This document shows positions 28,009-37,727 of a DNA stretch of 64,000 bases, piece after piece. Position 1 is the first letter of the stretch, and every line of letters begins with the position of its first letter. The stretch is taken from positions 930,001-994,000 of the forward strand of contig NZ_CP017186.1 of assembly GCF_001729745.1 (NCBI RefSeq), written 5' to 3'. The notes beneath the pieces were generated by a model. That model was given only the letters and a program-made list of their open reading frames with translations. It did not search any database and was not told where the DNA came from. This DNA is from Enterobacter hormaechei subsp. hoffmannii. GTDB taxonomy: Bacteria; Pseudomonadota; Gammaproteobacteria; Enterobacterales; Enterobacteriaceae. The translations under genes and the position numbers were made by a program.

Positions 28009-29106
28009 ATGCCATTTGCCGTACCACGTGCATTACCGCTGACGTTACTCGCCGCCGTCGTGCTGGCGGGCTGTGCCGAGAAAGGGGCCGCCCCGCTCAA
28101 AGAAGGGGAGAAGCCCGTTGATGTGGCGAGCGTGGTGCGGCAAAAAATGCCCGCCAGCGTGAAGGATCGCAGTGAGTGGGCTGATGCGCTGGCAACGACC
28201 TTCAAAAGTCAGAAGATCGCGCCTACCGAGGAGAACATCTGCTCTGTACTGGCGGTGGCGCAGCAGGAATCGATGTATCAGTCAGATCCTGTTGTGCCTG
28301 GCCTGAACAAAATCGCCTGGAAGGAGATCGACCGCCGGGCCGAATCGATGCATATCCCGGTTTTCCTGGTACATACCGCCCTTAAAATCACCTCGCCAAA
28401 CGGGAAAAGCTACAGCGAACGGCTGGATACGGTGAAAACCGAGAGGCAGCTCAGCGCCATTTTCGATGATTTCATCAATATGGTGCCGATGGGGCAGAAG
28501 CTGTTTGGCTCGCTGAATCCGGTACATACCGGCGGTCCGATGCAGGTAAGCATCGCATTTGCGGAAAAGCATACCGACGGCTATCCGTGGGATATCGACG
28601 GTACGGTGCGTCAGGAAGTCTTCTCCCTGCGCGGTGGGCTGTGGTTTGGGACGTATCACCTGCTGAATTATCCGGCCAGCTACGATAAACCGCTGTATCG
28701 TTTTGCCGACTTTAACGCGGGCTGGTATGCCAGCCGAAATGCAGCCTTCCAGAATGCGGTAAGCCGTGCCAGCGGTGTGAAGCTCGCTTTGGATGGCGAT
28801 CTCATTGCTTACGGCAGCAGCGAGGCAGGGTCCACCGAACGGGCAGTGCGAAAACTTTCGACGAAGCTGGAGATGAGCAACAGTGACATTCGCCGACAGC
28901 TGGAGAAGGGTGACAGCCTGGCGTTTGAGAAAACGGATCTGTATAAGCAGGTTTTCGCGCTTGCAGAGAAGAAAAGTGGAAAGGCACTACCCAGAGCCAT
29001 TCTGCCAGGCATTCAGCTTGAAAGCCCGAAGATCACGCGTAACCTGACGACCGCATGGTTCGCAAAACGCGTGGACGATCGTCGGGCTCGCTGTATGGGA
29101 CTGTAA
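28009..29106 (+). CDS. yaiW: Outer-membrane lipoprotein YaiW
   Basis: A 365-residue protein with a lipoprotein signal peptide and lipobox LAGC (Cys21), so it is lipidated and, as known for E. coli YaiW, exported to the outer membrane surface. The rest is a DUF1615 domain. In E. coli it assists SbmA-dependent peptide uptake. It follows sbmA at 12 bases with AAAGGA upstream of the ATG, so the two are one operon. Its stop abuts the convergent yaiY stop. Confidence 0.93.
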   Translation: MPFAVPRALPLTLLAAVVLAGCAEKGAAPLKEGEKPVDVASVVRQKMPASVKDRSEWADALATTFKSQKIAPTEENICSVLAVAQQESMYQSDPVVPGLNKIAWKEIDRRAESMHIPVFLVHTALKITSPNGKSYSERLDTVKTERQLSAIFDDFINMVPMGQKLFGSLNPVHTGGPMQVSIAFAEKHTDGYPWDIDGTVRQEVFSLRGGLWFGTYHLLNYPASYDKPLYRFADFNAGWYASRNAAFQNAVSRASGVKLALDGDLIAYGSSEAGSTERAVRKLSTKLEMSNSDIRRQLEKGDSLAFEKTDLYKQVFALAEKKSGKALPRAILPGIQLESPKITRNLTTAWFAKRVDDRRARCMGL

Positions 29107-29409
29107 TCAGTGGCGGTTGCGCCAGCGCAGCACGAGCGCAATCACGCCCAGAACCATGCTGCCCGCGAGGAAGGGAATGAGCCCGAATACGGTGCTCACG
29201 CCTAAACCGATTTCAACGCGCGGGCGGCCGGTATCCTGCACCTGCATCAGATGCTCATACACGCCAGGGGCATGCACCAGCATGTTCAGCAGTTGGGTTC
29301 CTGCCCAGAAACAAAACAGAACAAACAGGGCATAGGCAATATTCCCCGCCGTGGAGGTTTTTGGTTGTTTTCCGCCAAAAATCGGTTTCGACAATGTAAA
29401 GTCTGCCAT
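29107..29409 (-). CDS. yaiY: YaiY, DUF2755 inner-membrane protein
   Basis: A 100-residue protein with two helices (about 21-40 and 74-95) and a connecting stretch [15 protein letters not shown] that matches E. coli YaiY from memory. The ATG at 29409 has GGGAGG five bases upstream and is preferred over an in-frame codon at 29430. The function is unknown. The gene is convergent with yaiW. Confidence 0.9.
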   Translation of the reverse strand: MADFTLSKPIFGGKQPKTSTAGNIAYALFVLFCFWAGTQLLNMLVHAPGVYEHLMQVQDTGRPRVEIGLGVSTVFGLIPFLAGSMVLGVIALVLRWRNRH

Positions 29410-29658
29410 AAGACCTCCCGAAAATATCACTCTGTTTTAATACGCGTCGTACAGGGTGAGTGTGACAGGTCATAGCATTTGTCAATATCAGAATCGTGGG
29501 AAATTCGGCTCAGGATTTCTCCTGGATTGTCGATTTCTGCATCACGTCACAAATTGATAACATAAGTGAAACTGCGCTGCTTTTCAGAATTTACGTATCC
29601 GCCACAGACGGCTTTATCAAACTGTGAGAGGATAGTTTTTTTTTCTGCCGGAGTTGTC

Positions 29659-29877
29659 ATGAAGCTCACTTCCAAACTACGCCGTGACTGGCATTACTAC
29701 GCCTTTGCGATCGGGCTGATCTTTATACTCAACGGTGTTGTCGGGCTGCTGGGATTTGAAGCGAAGGGCTGGCAAACCTATGCGGTTGGGCTGGTGACCT
29801 GGGTAATCAGTTTCTGGCTGGCGGGATTCATTATCCGCCGTCGTCCCGATGAGACGACGGCAGAGAAAGCCGACTAA
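29659..29877 (+). CDS. yaiZ: YaiZ, DUF2754 inner-membrane protein
   Basis: A 72-residue protein with two helices (about 14-32 and 38-58) whose core from RRDWHYYAFAI onward is almost the E. coli YaiZ sequence as I recall it. The frame is open from 29566, but the ATG at 29659 gives the family length; GCCGGAG lies upstream. Function unknown. Confidence 0.9.
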   Translation: MKLTSKLRRDWHYYAFAIGLIFILNGVVGLLGFEAKGWQTYAVGLVTWVISFWLAGFIIRRRPDETTAEKAD

Positions 29878-29880
29878 CCG

Positions 29881-30978
29881 TCAGTTAACAGAGCTTTTCA
29901 GGGCGCTGTCAGCGGCGTGACGCTCCAGCGCCAGTTCAATCAGGCGGGTGATCAGTTCCGGATAGCTTATTCCGCTGGCCTGCCACAATTTCGGGTACAT
30001 GCTGATATTGGTAAAGCCCGGCAGGGTGTTGATTTCGTTAATCACCACCTCGTTATCCGCCGTCAGAAACACATCGACGCGCGCCATCCCACTGCATCCC
30101 AGCGCCTGATAGGCTTCAACGGCGATCGCCCGGATCTTGTCGTTAACGTCAGGATCGAGCGCGGCGGGAACCACAACCTGGGCACCTTTGTCGTCAATAT
30201 ATTTGGTGTCGTAGGAGTAGAAGCCGCTATTCAGCACCACTTCACCACAGGTACTCGCCTGCGGGAAGTCGTTACCCAGTACGGCGCACTCAATTTCGCG
30301 CCCGTTAATTCCCTGCTCAACCACCACCTTGTGGTCAAACTCAAAGGCCAGACGAACGGCATCGTTAAACTGTGCTTCGCTGGTGACTTTGCTGACGCCG
30401 ACGGACGAGCCCTGATTCGCCGGTTTCACGAACAGCGGCAGGCCGAGTTGCGCCTGGATCTGCGCGAAGCTGTGTTTATCGCGGTTGGCGCGAGTGAGCG
30501 TGACGAACGGTGCAATATTCAGACCGGCGTCGCGCAGCAGACGTTTAGTGACGTCTTTATCCATGCAGGCGGCAGAACCCAGCACATCGGAGCCGACAAA
30601 CGGCAGGTTCGCCATCCGCAACATGCCTTGCAGGGAGCCGTCTTCGCCCAGCGTGCCGTGAACGATAGGGAACACCACGTCAATCTGTGCCAGCACCTGC
30701 GCGTTCCCGGCATCGATAAGCTGTCCCTGTGCCACGCCTGGAACCGTTGCGACGCTGATATCAGAAGGATTAAGGGCGATGCGCGCCGGATCATCAGCGT
30801 TTAACAGATACTGGCTGGCATCGTTAACATGCCATTGGCCCTGTTTATCAATGCCCAGCAGCAGCACGTCAAAACGGCTTTTATCAATCGCATCAACGAT
30901 ATTTTTAGCCGATTGCAATGACACCTCGTGCTCTGATGATTTTCCCCCAAAGACAATACCTACGCGCTGCTTTGCCAT
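29881..30978 (-). CDS. ddlA: D-alanine--D-alanine ligase A
   Basis: A 365-residue cytoplasmic ATP-grasp ligase that makes D-Ala-D-Ala for peptidoglycan. Family marks are [15 protein letters not shown] at the N-terminus, [15 protein letters not shown] in the ATP-grasp lid, and [18 protein letters not shown] near the C-terminus. The ATG at 30978 (MAKQRVG) aligns with the E. coli start; the upstream in-frame codon at 31020 adds an unrelated 14 residues. It is divergent from the extensin-like gene. Confidence 0.97.
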   Translation of the reverse strand: MAKQRVGIVFGGKSSEHEVSLQSAKNIVDAIDKSRFDVLLLGIDKQGQWHVNDASQYLLNADDPARIALNPSDISVATVPGVAQGQLIDAGNAQVLAQIDVVFPIVHGTLGEDGSLQGMLRMANLPFVGSDVLGSAACMDKDVTKRLLRDAGLNIAPFVTLTRANRDKHSFAQIQAQLGLPLFVKPANQGSSVGVSKVTSEAQFNDAVRLAFEFDHKVVVEQGINGREIECAVLGNDFPQASTCGEVVLNSGFYSYDTKYIDDKGAQVVVPAALDPDVNDKIRAIAVEAYQALGCSGMARVDVFLTADNEVVINEINTLPGFTNISMYPKLWQASGISYPELITRLIELALERHAADSALKSSVN

Positions 30979-31082
30979 CTCACTCTCTTCCAGTCTGACG
31001 AAAAGCCAATAACATACCACGATGCCCGGCGGGTTTCGCGGCCTTCTGCCATAATGTTTTGAGGGATGTTGAAGGGGGGCGC

Positions 31083-31766
31083 GTGAAAGGAAAAGGTCTG
31101 CTTATTCTTATTGTTATTGCCGGGATCGCCACGGTGGGCTACCGCTGGTTGCCGCCGCATTACAACCCTTTCGTGCCGCTTACGCTTGACGATCCGCCTG
31201 GAAAAATAACCCAGTTTAAACTCCGGCGCTTAACGCCGCAGGCGTGCGAAAACCTGTTAGCGCAGGCGAATCAACGCCAGCTTATCCGTACCCAGGCGGT
31301 CGCTGACAGCGCCGGTGAGTGTCCGCTGAGTAACGTGGTGCGCGTGCGCGATTTTGGCCCGGTCAGCCTGAACGGCAGCTTTATTGCCAGTTGCCCGCTG
31401 GCGTTAAGCTCGGCGCTGTTTGTCAGCCAGCAGGCCCGGCCGCTCACCAAAACCTGGACCGGCAGCGAGCTTACGCGTATTGAACATCTGGGCAGCTTCG
31501 CCTGCCGCAATATCTACAGCCGCCCGGATGCGCGGCGCAGCGAACATGCCACGGCGGATGCGCTGGATATCAGCGCTTTCAGGCTGGCAAACGGACAGCG
31601 TGTTACCGTCCTCAACGGCTGGAAAGCGGAAAAGACGCAGCCCTGGCTACAGGCGCTGCTGTCGGCAAGCTGCGGCTATTACGGTAACGGTCTGGGGCCG
31701 GACTACAATGCCGCCCATGCCAACCATTTCCATCTGGGAATGCGCGGCTATGGCTTATGTCGATGA
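31083..31766 (+). CDS. Extensin-like family protein, membrane-anchored
   Basis: A 227-residue protein with one N-terminal anchor helix (about 6-22) and an extensin-like C-terminal domain. [12 protein letters not shown] and NHFHLGM carry the His, Asp and His layout seen in M15-type zinc peptidases, so a role on peptidoglycan in the periplasm is possible but unproven. Two cysteines near the C-terminus may form a disulfide. The GTG at 31083 follows an AAGGGGGG ribosome site. It is not in E. coli at this place. Confidence 0.75.
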   Translation: MKGKGLLILIVIAGIATVGYRWLPPHYNPFVPLTLDDPPGKITQFKLRRLTPQACENLLAQANQRQLIRTQAVADSAGECPLSNVVRVRDFGPVSLNGSFIASCPLALSSALFVSQQARPLTKTWTGSELTRIEHLGSFACRNIYSRPDARRSEHATADALDISAFRLANGQRVTVLNGWKAEKTQPWLQALLSASCGYYGNGLGPDYNAAHANHFHLGMRGYGLCR

Positions 31767-31935
31767 AGCATAATCTTCCGCCGAAAATTGGATAGATTGT
31801 GACTTATCTCACAAATATGATGACTGGGAAGATAAAACACCAAAGTCTGCAAGGCCGCATCTCTGGCGCTATGTCATTGCGCGTAACTTGCTAATCTGTC
31901 GGCGAATTCGCCTAAAAATGAAGACTATTTCTGTT

Positions 31936-33159
31936 ATGGAATCCTGGAAAGTTAACCTCATTTCAGTCTGGTTCGGCTGCTTCTTCACCGGACTGGCTAT
32001 CAGCCAGATATTGCCCTTCCTGCCGCTTTACGTGTCGCAGCTGGGGGTCACTTCCCATGAAGCGCTCTCTATGTGGTCCGGCCTGACGTTCAGCGTGACG
32101 TTTCTGGTGTCCGCCATTGTGTCACCGATGTGGGGCAGCCTTGCGGATCGCAAGGGGCGCAAGTTGATGCTGCTCCGCGCCTCGCTGGGGATGGCGATAG
32201 CCATTTTGCTCCAGGCCTTCGCCACCAACGTCTGGCAGCTGTTTATTCTGCGGGCGATAATGGGGCTGACCTCCGGGTACATTCCGAATGCCATGGCGCT
32301 GGTGGCCTCACAGGTACCGCGCGAGCGGAGCGGCTGGGCACTCAGCACGCTTTCCACGGCCCAGATTAGCGGTGTAATTGGCGGCCCCCTGCTCGGCGGC
32401 TTCCTGGCTGACCATGTTGGGCTGCGCGCGGTCTTTATCATTACCGCCATCCTGCTAACGGTCAGCTTTCTGGTCACCCTTTTTCTGATTAAAGAGGGCG
32501 GTCGGCCTGTCGTCAGCAAATCAGAACGCCTGAGCGGAAAGGCGGTTTTCGCCTCGCTACCTTATCCTGGCCTGATGATTAGCCTTTTTGTGACAACGAT
32601 GGTGATCCAGCTCTGTAACGGCTCGGTGGGACCGATTCTGGCGCTGTTTATCAAGTCGATGGCACCGGACAGCAGCAACATTGCTTTTCTGAGCGGGATG
32701 ATTGCCGCCGTGCCGGGCGTGTCGGCGCTGATGTCCGCTCCGCGTCTGGGGAAACTGGGCGACAGGATCGGTACGGCACGCATTCTGATGGCAACGCTCA
32801 TCATTGCGGTGATCCTTTTCTTTGCCATGTCGTTCGTCACGACACCGCTTCAGCTCGGGGTGTTGCGCTTCCTGCTTGGCTTCGCGGATGGTGCTATGCT
32901 GCCCGCTGTACAGACGCTGCTGGTGAAATATTCCAGTGACCAGGTAACCGGCCGCATTTTTGGCTACAACCAGTCGTTCATGTATTTAGGCAACGTAGCG
33001 GGCCCGCTTCTTGGCGCCTCGGTCTCGGCGATGGCGGGTTTCCGCTGGGTATTTGCCGCGACGGCGGTGGTGGTGCTTCTTAATATTATTCAACTGGCCT
33101 TTGCCTTGCGCCGTCGCCGGCGAATCGCTGAGGCAAAGTCAGGCCGACAAACACGATAA
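31936..33159 (+). CDS. MdtG-like MFS multidrug transporter
   Basis: A 407-residue, 12-helix major facilitator resembling E. coli MdtG (YceE), with [20 protein letters not shown] in the loop after helix 2, [15 protein letters not shown] in helix 5 and [13 protein letters not shown] in the central loop. It is a likely inner-membrane drug antiporter. The start is uncertain: ATGs at 31918 and 31936 are both in frame and neither has a clear ribosome site; the second gives a typical N-terminus. The gene sits between ddlA and iraP, an addition relative to E. coli. Confidence 0.8.
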   Translation: MESWKVNLISVWFGCFFTGLAISQILPFLPLYVSQLGVTSHEALSMWSGLTFSVTFLVSAIVSPMWGSLADRKGRKLMLLRASLGMAIAILLQAFATNVWQLFILRAIMGLTSGYIPNAMALVASQVPRERSGWALSTLSTAQISGVIGGPLLGGFLADHVGLRAVFIITAILLTVSFLVTLFLIKEGGRPVVSKSERLSGKAVFASLPYPGLMISLFVTTMVIQLCNGSVGPILALFIKSMAPDSSNIAFLSGMIAAVPGVSALMSAPRLGKLGDRIGTARILMATLIIAVILFFAMSFVTTPLQLGVLRFLLGFADGAMLPAVQTLLVKYSSDQVTGRIFGYNQSFMYLGNVAGPLLGASVSAMAGFRWVFAATAVVVLLNIIQLAFALRRRRRIAEAKSGRQTR

Positions 33160-33181
33160 TATATTATTAATTCTTATGATG

Positions 33182-33220
33182 GCCGCATTTTTATATAACG
33201 AAATGCGGCTTCTGTCTTTT
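33182..33220 (+). terminator. Terminator of the MdtG-like gene
   Basis: GCCGCATTT and AAATGCGGC pair across ten bases and are followed by TTCTGTCTTTT. The T-tract is interrupted. Confidence 0.7.
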
Positions 33221-33358
33221 AGAAAAACGTTTCGCTTGCGCTCCGAAATATCTTTTTTGGCAGCAATGTCACTTTTGCATAAGATAAAACCAATCCATGC
33301 TTTTCATTATTCAGTGAGGGTGTTAATTTCAGGGGAAATCACATAAGGACATAGCACC

Positions 33359-33619
33359 ATGAAAAATCTCATTGCTGAGTTGTTGGTTAAGCTTGCCCAA
33401 AAGGAAGAAGAGTCGAAAGAGCTGGTTGCCCAGGTCGAGGCGCTGGAGATCGTTGTGACGGCGCTGCTGCGACAGATGGCAAAACCAGAGCAGGAGGCGT
33501 TGATCGACAACGTTGAAGGCGCGCTGGAAAAAGCTCGCCCTGATTCACAGGTGCCCGCAGAGGACGCGGAGCTGCTTCAGCAATACGTAAAGAAGCTTTT
33601 AAGGCATCCTCGCAGTTAA
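33359..33619 (+). CDS. iraP: Anti-adaptor IraP
   Basis: An 86-residue helical protein that binds RssB and so protects the stress sigma factor RpoS from ClpXP. The N-terminal coiled-coil [20 protein letters not shown] and the C-terminal [10 protein letters not shown] match E. coli IraP. Length is identical. In E. coli it responds to phosphate starvation through ppGpp; here it also neighbours the phosphate locus. Confidence 0.94.
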   Translation: MKNLIAELLVKLAQKEEESKELVAQVEALEIVVTALLRQMAKPEQEALIDNVEGALEKARPDSQVPAEDAELLQQYVKKLLRHPRS

Positions 33620-33639
33620 CCGGCCAGAGGTGAAATGAC

Positions 33640-33657
33640 GTGTCACAGAATTGTCAT
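33640..33657 (+). promoter_or_regulatory. Pho box of the former phoA promoter
   Basis: TGTCAC, five bases, TGTCAT: two direct repeats 11 bases apart, the PhoB-binding layout. It matches the E. coli phoA Pho box in position, and the downstream GTCGCTCTGTTTTTATTTTT tract is almost the E. coli phoA leader. The E. coli -10 element TATAGT appears here as CTGGCG, so the promoter may be weak or dead. Confidence 0.75.
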
Positions 33658-33716
33658 GCAGGATGCCTGGCGTCGCTCTGTTTTTATTTTTACCCCGTTA
33701 CCATGGGGAAATTAAA

Positions 33717-33821
33717 ATGAAGCAGAGCACACTTTTCACCGCATTAAACTCGCTCGTAATTACCTCCTCCGTTCCTGCGAAACCGGTTAATAATAATCGC
33801 GCTGCGACGGGACTGAAATAA
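33717..33821 (+). pseudogene. phoA: phoA relic: start, part of the signal peptide and last codons only
   Basis: A 34-codon frame that begins MKQST, as E. coli alkaline phosphatase does, continues through a degraded signal peptide to NRAA and ends GLK-stop, the exact end of PhoA (MKAALGLK). So about 430 codons from the NRAA region to the C-terminus have been cut out, joining head to tail in frame. No catalytic residue remains. The leader before it and the terminator after it are also those of phoA. It lies between iraP and psiF, the phoA position in E. coli. The alternative, an unrelated small gene, is unlikely given matches at both ends. Confidence 0.85.
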
Positions 33822-33864
33822 CCCTGAATCACGGTGAAAATCATGGCCGCAGGGTGGTTTTTTT
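33820..33864 (+). terminator. Terminator inherited from phoA
   Basis: ACCCTG and CAGGGT pair around an inner loop and are followed by GG and seven T, starting at the stop codon of the relic. E. coli phoA ends in a hairpin with the same GGGTGGTTTTTTT tail. Confidence 0.75.
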
Positions 33865-33913
33865 CCCGTAACGAACCAGACTTAACGTGGAACTTCACAT
33901 AAAGGATGGTGCA

Positions 33914-34234
33914 ATGAAAACAACAATACTGGTTACCCTGCTCTCTGGCCTGTGTCTGATCGCCTCAGCACATGCGGAAGAGAAAACGTTAACGCCCCAG
34001 CAGCAGCGCATGACGACCTGTAACCAACAGGCGACCTCGCAAAGTCTGAAAGGGGATGCCCGTAAAACGTATATGAGCGACTGCCTTAAAAATGGTACGA
34101 CCAAACCGGGTGAAAAAAGCCTGACCCCGCAGCAGCAAAAAATGCGCGAGTGCAATGCCCAGGCGACACAGCAGATGCTGAAAGGCGACGATCGCAGCAA
34201 GTTTATGAGCGCGTGCCTGAAAAAACAGGCGTAG
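33914..34234 (+). CDS. psiF: PsiF, phosphate-starvation-inducible periplasmic protein
   Basis: A 106-residue secreted protein: signal peptide to about residue 21 (SAHAEE), then two copies of a roughly 35-residue repeat, each TLTPQQQRM/SLTPQQQKM with CN-Q-A-TQ and LKGD-R-K-FMS-CLK. Length equals E. coli PsiF. Function is unknown; in E. coli it is cotranscribed with phoA. Here phoA is a relic, so expression depends on what is left of the phoA promoter or on its own. AAAGGATGG precedes the ATG at 33914. Confidence 0.94.
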   Translation: MKTTILVTLLSGLCLIASAHAEEKTLTPQQQRMTTCNQQATSQSLKGDARKTYMSDCLKNGTTKPGEKSLTPQQQKMRECNAQATQQMLKGDDRSKFMSACLKKQA

Positions 34235-34241
34235 TGCTAAC

Positions 34242-34267
34242 GGGTGAGTCACGGCTGTGGCTCACCC
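34242..34267 (+). terminator. Hairpin after psiF
   Basis: GGGTGAG and CTCACCC pair, with an inner CAC/GTG pair. It lacks a clear T-run, so termination is uncertain. Confidence 0.5.
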
Positions 34268-34336
34268 AAAATTTCATACTTTCCCCGCTATCCCCCTCTC
34301 TATAATTTGGGAAAATGTTTCAGAATATTCCCAAAA

Positions 34337-35440
34337 ATGATGAATGATGAGTTTTATGACAATCACGAGAACATTCGGGAAGCGTGGTATCAGCAGCTTT
34401 CTCAGGATGACTCATACCGTTCCGGTCTGCGATTTGCCCGGCGAATACGGCTGGCACGCATCGTTGGTCTGGCGGCGCTGTTTGTTCCGCTTGCCAGCGT
34501 TCTGGTGAGTCAGCTTCTTTCTGGCGTCTGGTGGTTGCTATTGGTGGGCTGGGTCTTTGTCTGGCCCCATCTGGCCTGGCAGCTGGCTTTTCGTTCGACC
34601 TGCCCCCACAGTGGTGAAATCGTTAATCTGAAAATCGATGCCATCATTGCTGGCGTCTGGATGGGCTTAATAGGGTTCAATGCGTTGCCAACGGCGGCGC
34701 TGATCGTGATGATCGGCATGAACATGATGGGATCGGGGGGATGCCGCTTATTTCTGACAGGACTTGCGCTGCTTGCTCTGTCTGCCCTGCTCACCGTGCA
34801 ATCCACGGGTACTCCTGTGCTATTGACCTCTGAACCGCTGGCGTTGTGGCTGACGCTCCCCGTGCTGGTGGTCTACCCCATGCTGTTTGCCTGGCTCAGT
34901 CACCGCACGGCGATCCGGCTGGCAGAGCATAAGCGTCGGCTTGAGCTGATGAGTACCCGCGACGGAATGACCGGCGTGTTCAATCGCCGTCACTGGGAAA
35001 CGTTGCTGCGTAACGAATTTGAGGCCTGCCGTCGCAGCCATCGACAGGCGACGATACTGCTCATCGATATCGATCACTTCAAGACGATCAACGACACCTG
35101 GGGGCATGACGTGGGGGATGAAGCGATTGTCGCCATCACGCGCCAGCTTCAGCTGACCCTGCGCGCAGGCGATTATATTGGCCGCTTCGGGGGAGATGAG
35201 TTCGCGGTGATCATGTCAGGCACGCCTGCCGACAACGCGATTGCGGCGATGGCGCGCGTCCATGAAAGGCTGGTCAACATGCCGCTACACGGAGCACCTA
35301 TGGCGAGGTTGTGTATCAGCGTTGGGGTTGCCCCCTGGGGGGCGCAGTTCACGCACTATAGTGAATGGCTAAAGGCCGCGGACGTGGCCCTCTATAAAGC
35401 CAAAAATGCCGGACGGGGTCGCACCGAAGTGGCCGCCTGA
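34337..35440 (+). CDS. dgcC: Diguanylate cyclase DgcC (AdrA/YaiC)
   Basis: A 367-residue inner-membrane cyclase. Residues about 28-195 form the multi-helix MASE2 domain, followed by a GGDEF domain with GRFGGDEF at 282-289 and an RxxD inhibitory site (RAGD, 276-279). It makes the c-di-GMP that switches on cellulose synthesis through BcsA and, in E. coli, is controlled by CsgD. The frame is open from 34244, but ATGs at 34337 and 34340 fit the E. coli start. No strong ribosome site is visible. Confidence 0.93.
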   Translation: MMNDEFYDNHENIREAWYQQLSQDDSYRSGLRFARRIRLARIVGLAALFVPLASVLVSQLLSGVWWLLLVGWVFVWPHLAWQLAFRSTCPHSGEIVNLKIDAIIAGVWMGLIGFNALPTAALIVMIGMNMMGSGGCRLFLTGLALLALSALLTVQSTGTPVLLTSEPLALWLTLPVLVVYPMLFAWLSHRTAIRLAEHKRRLELMSTRDGMTGVFNRRHWETLLRNEFEACRRSHRQATILLIDIDHFKTINDTWGHDVGDEAIVAITRQLQLTLRAGDYIGRFGGDEFAVIMSGTPADNAIAAMARVHERLVNMPLHGAPMARLCISVGVAPWGAQFTHYSEWLKAADVALYKAKNAGRGRTEVAA

Positions 35441-35456
35441 CGCCCGGCGTAACGCA

Positions 35457-36266
35457 TCAGGACTTACTCAGCTTCTCTGATTTTTCCATGCATTTTTCCA
35501 TCGCCTCGATCACGGCGGAGCGGAACCCGCGCTCTTCCAGCACGCGCACGGCTTCAATGGTTGTGCCACCCGGCGAGCACACCATATCTTTCAGTTCGCC
35601 CGGATGTTTACCCGTTTCCAGCACCATTTTGGCCGAGCCCATCACCGCCTGCGCCGCAAATTTGTAGGCCTGCGCGCGCGGCATACCGCCAAGTACGGCG
35701 GCATCGGCCATGGCTTCGATAAACATAAAGACATACGCTGGGGCAGAACCGCTCACGCCGACAACCGGGTGGATCATCGGTTCGGCAATCACTTCCGCTT
35801 CGCCGAAGCAGCGGAAAATGTTCAATACATCCGCCACCTCTTCAGAAGTAACCAGCGCGTTCGGGGTAACGGAGGTCATACCGGCATTCACCAGCGACGG
35901 GGTGTTTGGCATGGCGCGAACAATCTTACGGTCGTGCCCCAGCGCGCGGGCGAGCTGATCGAGGGTCACGCCTGCGGCAATCGACACCACCAGGCTCTCT
36001 TTGTTCAGGCTGGAGGTGATCTCGCTCAGGACTTTAATCATGATATTCGGCTTAACGGCGCCAAAGACAATGTCCGCCACCTGAGCCACTTCCTGCGCGC
36101 TTTCGGCGGCGTTGATACCATACTCATCACGCAGCGCCGCGACTTTATCGGGGGATGGGGTATAGACCCAAATCTGCCCCGGCAGCACCTGGCCGCTGGC
36201 TATCAGTCCACCAAGGATAGCTTTACCCATGTTTCCGCAGCCGATAAACCCGATTTTCTTATCCAT
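35457..36266 (-). CDS. proC: Pyrroline-5-carboxylate reductase
   Basis: A 269-residue cytoplasmic NADPH enzyme for the last step of proline synthesis. The Rossmann motif IGFIGCGNMGKAI is at the N-terminus, and the C-terminal signature with VCSPGGTTIEAVRVLEERG is intact. The ATG at 36266 gives the E. coli length; another ATG precedes it by one codon. It is divergent from yaiI. Confidence 0.96.
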   Translation of the reverse strand: MDKKIGFIGCGNMGKAILGGLIASGQVLPGQIWVYTPSPDKVAALRDEYGINAAESAQEVAQVADIVFGAVKPNIMIKVLSEITSSLNKESLVVSIAAGVTLDQLARALGHDRKIVRAMPNTPSLVNAGMTSVTPNALVTSEEVADVLNIFRCFGEAEVIAEPMIHPVVGVSGSAPAYVFMFIEAMADAAVLGGMPRAQAYKFAAQAVMGSAKMVLETGKHPGELKDMVCSPGGTTIEAVRVLEERGFRSAVIEAMEKCMEKSEKLSKS

Positions 36267-36363
36267 CACGTCTCTCCGTTATTATGCGTTGTTATCTCTC
36301 ATTGATAGCTTAACAACGAAATGCAGGCGACAATAGTCGCCAGAATCATAATGGGGAGACACT

Positions 36364-36822
36364 ATGGCGATTTGGGTTGATGCGGACGCGTGTCCGAATG
36401 TGATTAAAGAGATTTTATTCCGCGCCGCCGAGCGGGTGCAGATGCCGATGACGCTGGTGGCGAACCAGAATATCCGCGTGCCGCCCTCCAGGTTCATTCG
36501 TTCTCTGCGCGTGCCGGCCGGGTTCGACGTGGCAGATAACGAGATAGTACGCCTGTGTGACGCAGGAGATCTGGTGATCACGGCGGATATCCCGCTGGCT
36601 GCCGACGTGCTGGCGAAGGGGGCCGCGGCGCTTAACCCGCGCGGCGAGCGCTACTCTCCGGCAACGATCCGGGAGAAGCTCACCATGCGTGATTTTATGG
36701 ATACCCTGCGTTCCAGCGGCGTGCAAACCGGTGGGCCGGACAGCCTGTCGCAGCGCGATCGCCAGCAGTTTGCCGCCGAGCTGGATAAATGGCTGCTGGA
36801 AGTGAAGCGCCGCCCGGCGTAG
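36364..36822 (+). CDS. yaiI: YaiI, UPF0178 (DUF188) protein
   Basis: A 152-residue cytoplasmic protein of the UPF0178 family, which has a PIN-like fold. [13 protein letters not shown] and [14 protein letters not shown] are the conserved segments, with Asp residues that could bind metal. Function unknown. AATGGGGAG precedes the ATG. Length matches E. coli. Confidence 0.94.
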   Translation: MAIWVDADACPNVIKEILFRAAERVQMPMTLVANQNIRVPPSRFIRSLRVPAGFDVADNEIVRLCDAGDLVITADIPLAADVLAKGAAALNPRGERYSPATIREKLTMRDFMDTLRSSGVQTGGPDSLSQRDRQQFAAELDKWLLEVKRRPA

Positions 36823-36911
36823 CCCACCTCCGGGCTGTTTTGTGGTACAGTGTGGCTTCCACAGGCTTGTCATTCCGTACCGCTTTGCAGTAAAGTTAGC
36901 GCAACATCTTC

Positions 36912-36929
36912 TGCAATCATTTCTTTACA
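36912..36929. promoter_or_regulatory. Probable TyrR box of aroL
   Basis: TGCAAT, six bases, TTTACA fits the TyrR consensus TGTAAA-N6-TTTACA with two mismatches in the left arm. It lies about 40 bases before aroL, which E. coli TyrR represses. Confidence 0.6.
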
Positions 36930-36966
36930 GCCTTCAGTTATCCGGCAGCAAGGGGAACACCTGGTT

Positions 36967-37491
36967 ATGAACCCACCCATCTTTTTAGTTGGCCCTCGCG
37001 GCTGTGGGAAAACCACCGTTGGTCTGGAGCTGGCGCGTCTGTGCCAGAGTCAGTTTATCGATACTGACCACTGGCTCCAGGAGAATGCCGGTAAGACCAT
37101 CGCCGATATCGTGGAGAATGAGGGGTGGGAGAGCTTTCGTGCGCGCGAAACGGCCACGCTGGAAGCGGTGACCGCGCCGTCAACCGTGATTGCGACCGGT
37201 GGAGGCATTATTCTGGCGCCGTATAACCGCCAGTTTATGCGCGAAAAGGGTGTCGTAATCTACCTCTGTGCCCCGGTTTCTACGCTGGTGGGGCGGCTGG
37301 AGGCGTTTCCGGAAGAAGGGCAGCGCCCGGCGCTGACCGCGAAACCGCTGAGTGAAGAGGTCAGCGAGGTCCTCGCCGAACGCGATGCACTGTACCGCGA
37401 GGCGGCACACCACGTTGTGGATGCGTCAGCGTCACCCGAGAAAGTTGCGATTCAGATTATTACCGCCCTGCGTTTGGCTTGCGCCAGCTGA
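36967..37491 (+). CDS. aroL: Shikimate kinase 2
   Basis: A 174-residue cytoplasmic P-loop kinase that phosphorylates shikimate in aromatic amino-acid synthesis. Walker A is GPRGCGKTT; the shikimate-binding DTDHWL and GGGIIL segments are present. The ATG at 36967 gives the E. coli length, although the frame is open from 36850. It starts the aroL-yaiA-aroM group with a TyrR-like box upstream. Confidence 0.96.
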   Translation: MNPPIFLVGPRGCGKTTVGLELARLCQSQFIDTDHWLQENAGKTIADIVENEGWESFRARETATLEAVTAPSTVIATGGGIILAPYNRQFMREKGVVIYLCAPVSTLVGRLEAFPEEGQRPALTAKPLSEEVSEVLAERDALYREAAHHVVDASASPEKVAIQIITALRLACAS

Positions 37492-37535
37492 CAGCCGTCT
37501 ATACTCATAGCTCAGACATAAAAAAAGGATGAGCT

Positions 37536-37727
37536 ATGCCAACCAGACCTCCCTATCCACGTGAAGCCCGCATCGTTACCGTTGAAAAAGGTAATAGCGA
37601 TCGGACCGTAACCTGGTACCAGCTGCGTGCCGATCACCCTAAACCTGATTCGCTGATCAGCGAACATGAAACCGAACAGGAAGCGCTGGATGCGAAACGG
37701 CGCTATGAGGATCCCGAGAAGTCCTGA
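37536..37727 (+). CDS. yaiA: YaiA family protein
   Basis: A 63-residue hydrophilic protein that follows E. coli YaiA along its length ([32 protein letters not shown]). Function unknown. AAAAAGGATG precedes the ATG. It lies 44 bases after aroL and is probably cotranscribed, so TyrR-controlled. Confidence 0.93.
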   Translation: MPTRPPYPREARIVTVEKGNSDRTVTWYQLRADHPKPDSLISEHETEQEALDAKRRYEDPEKS

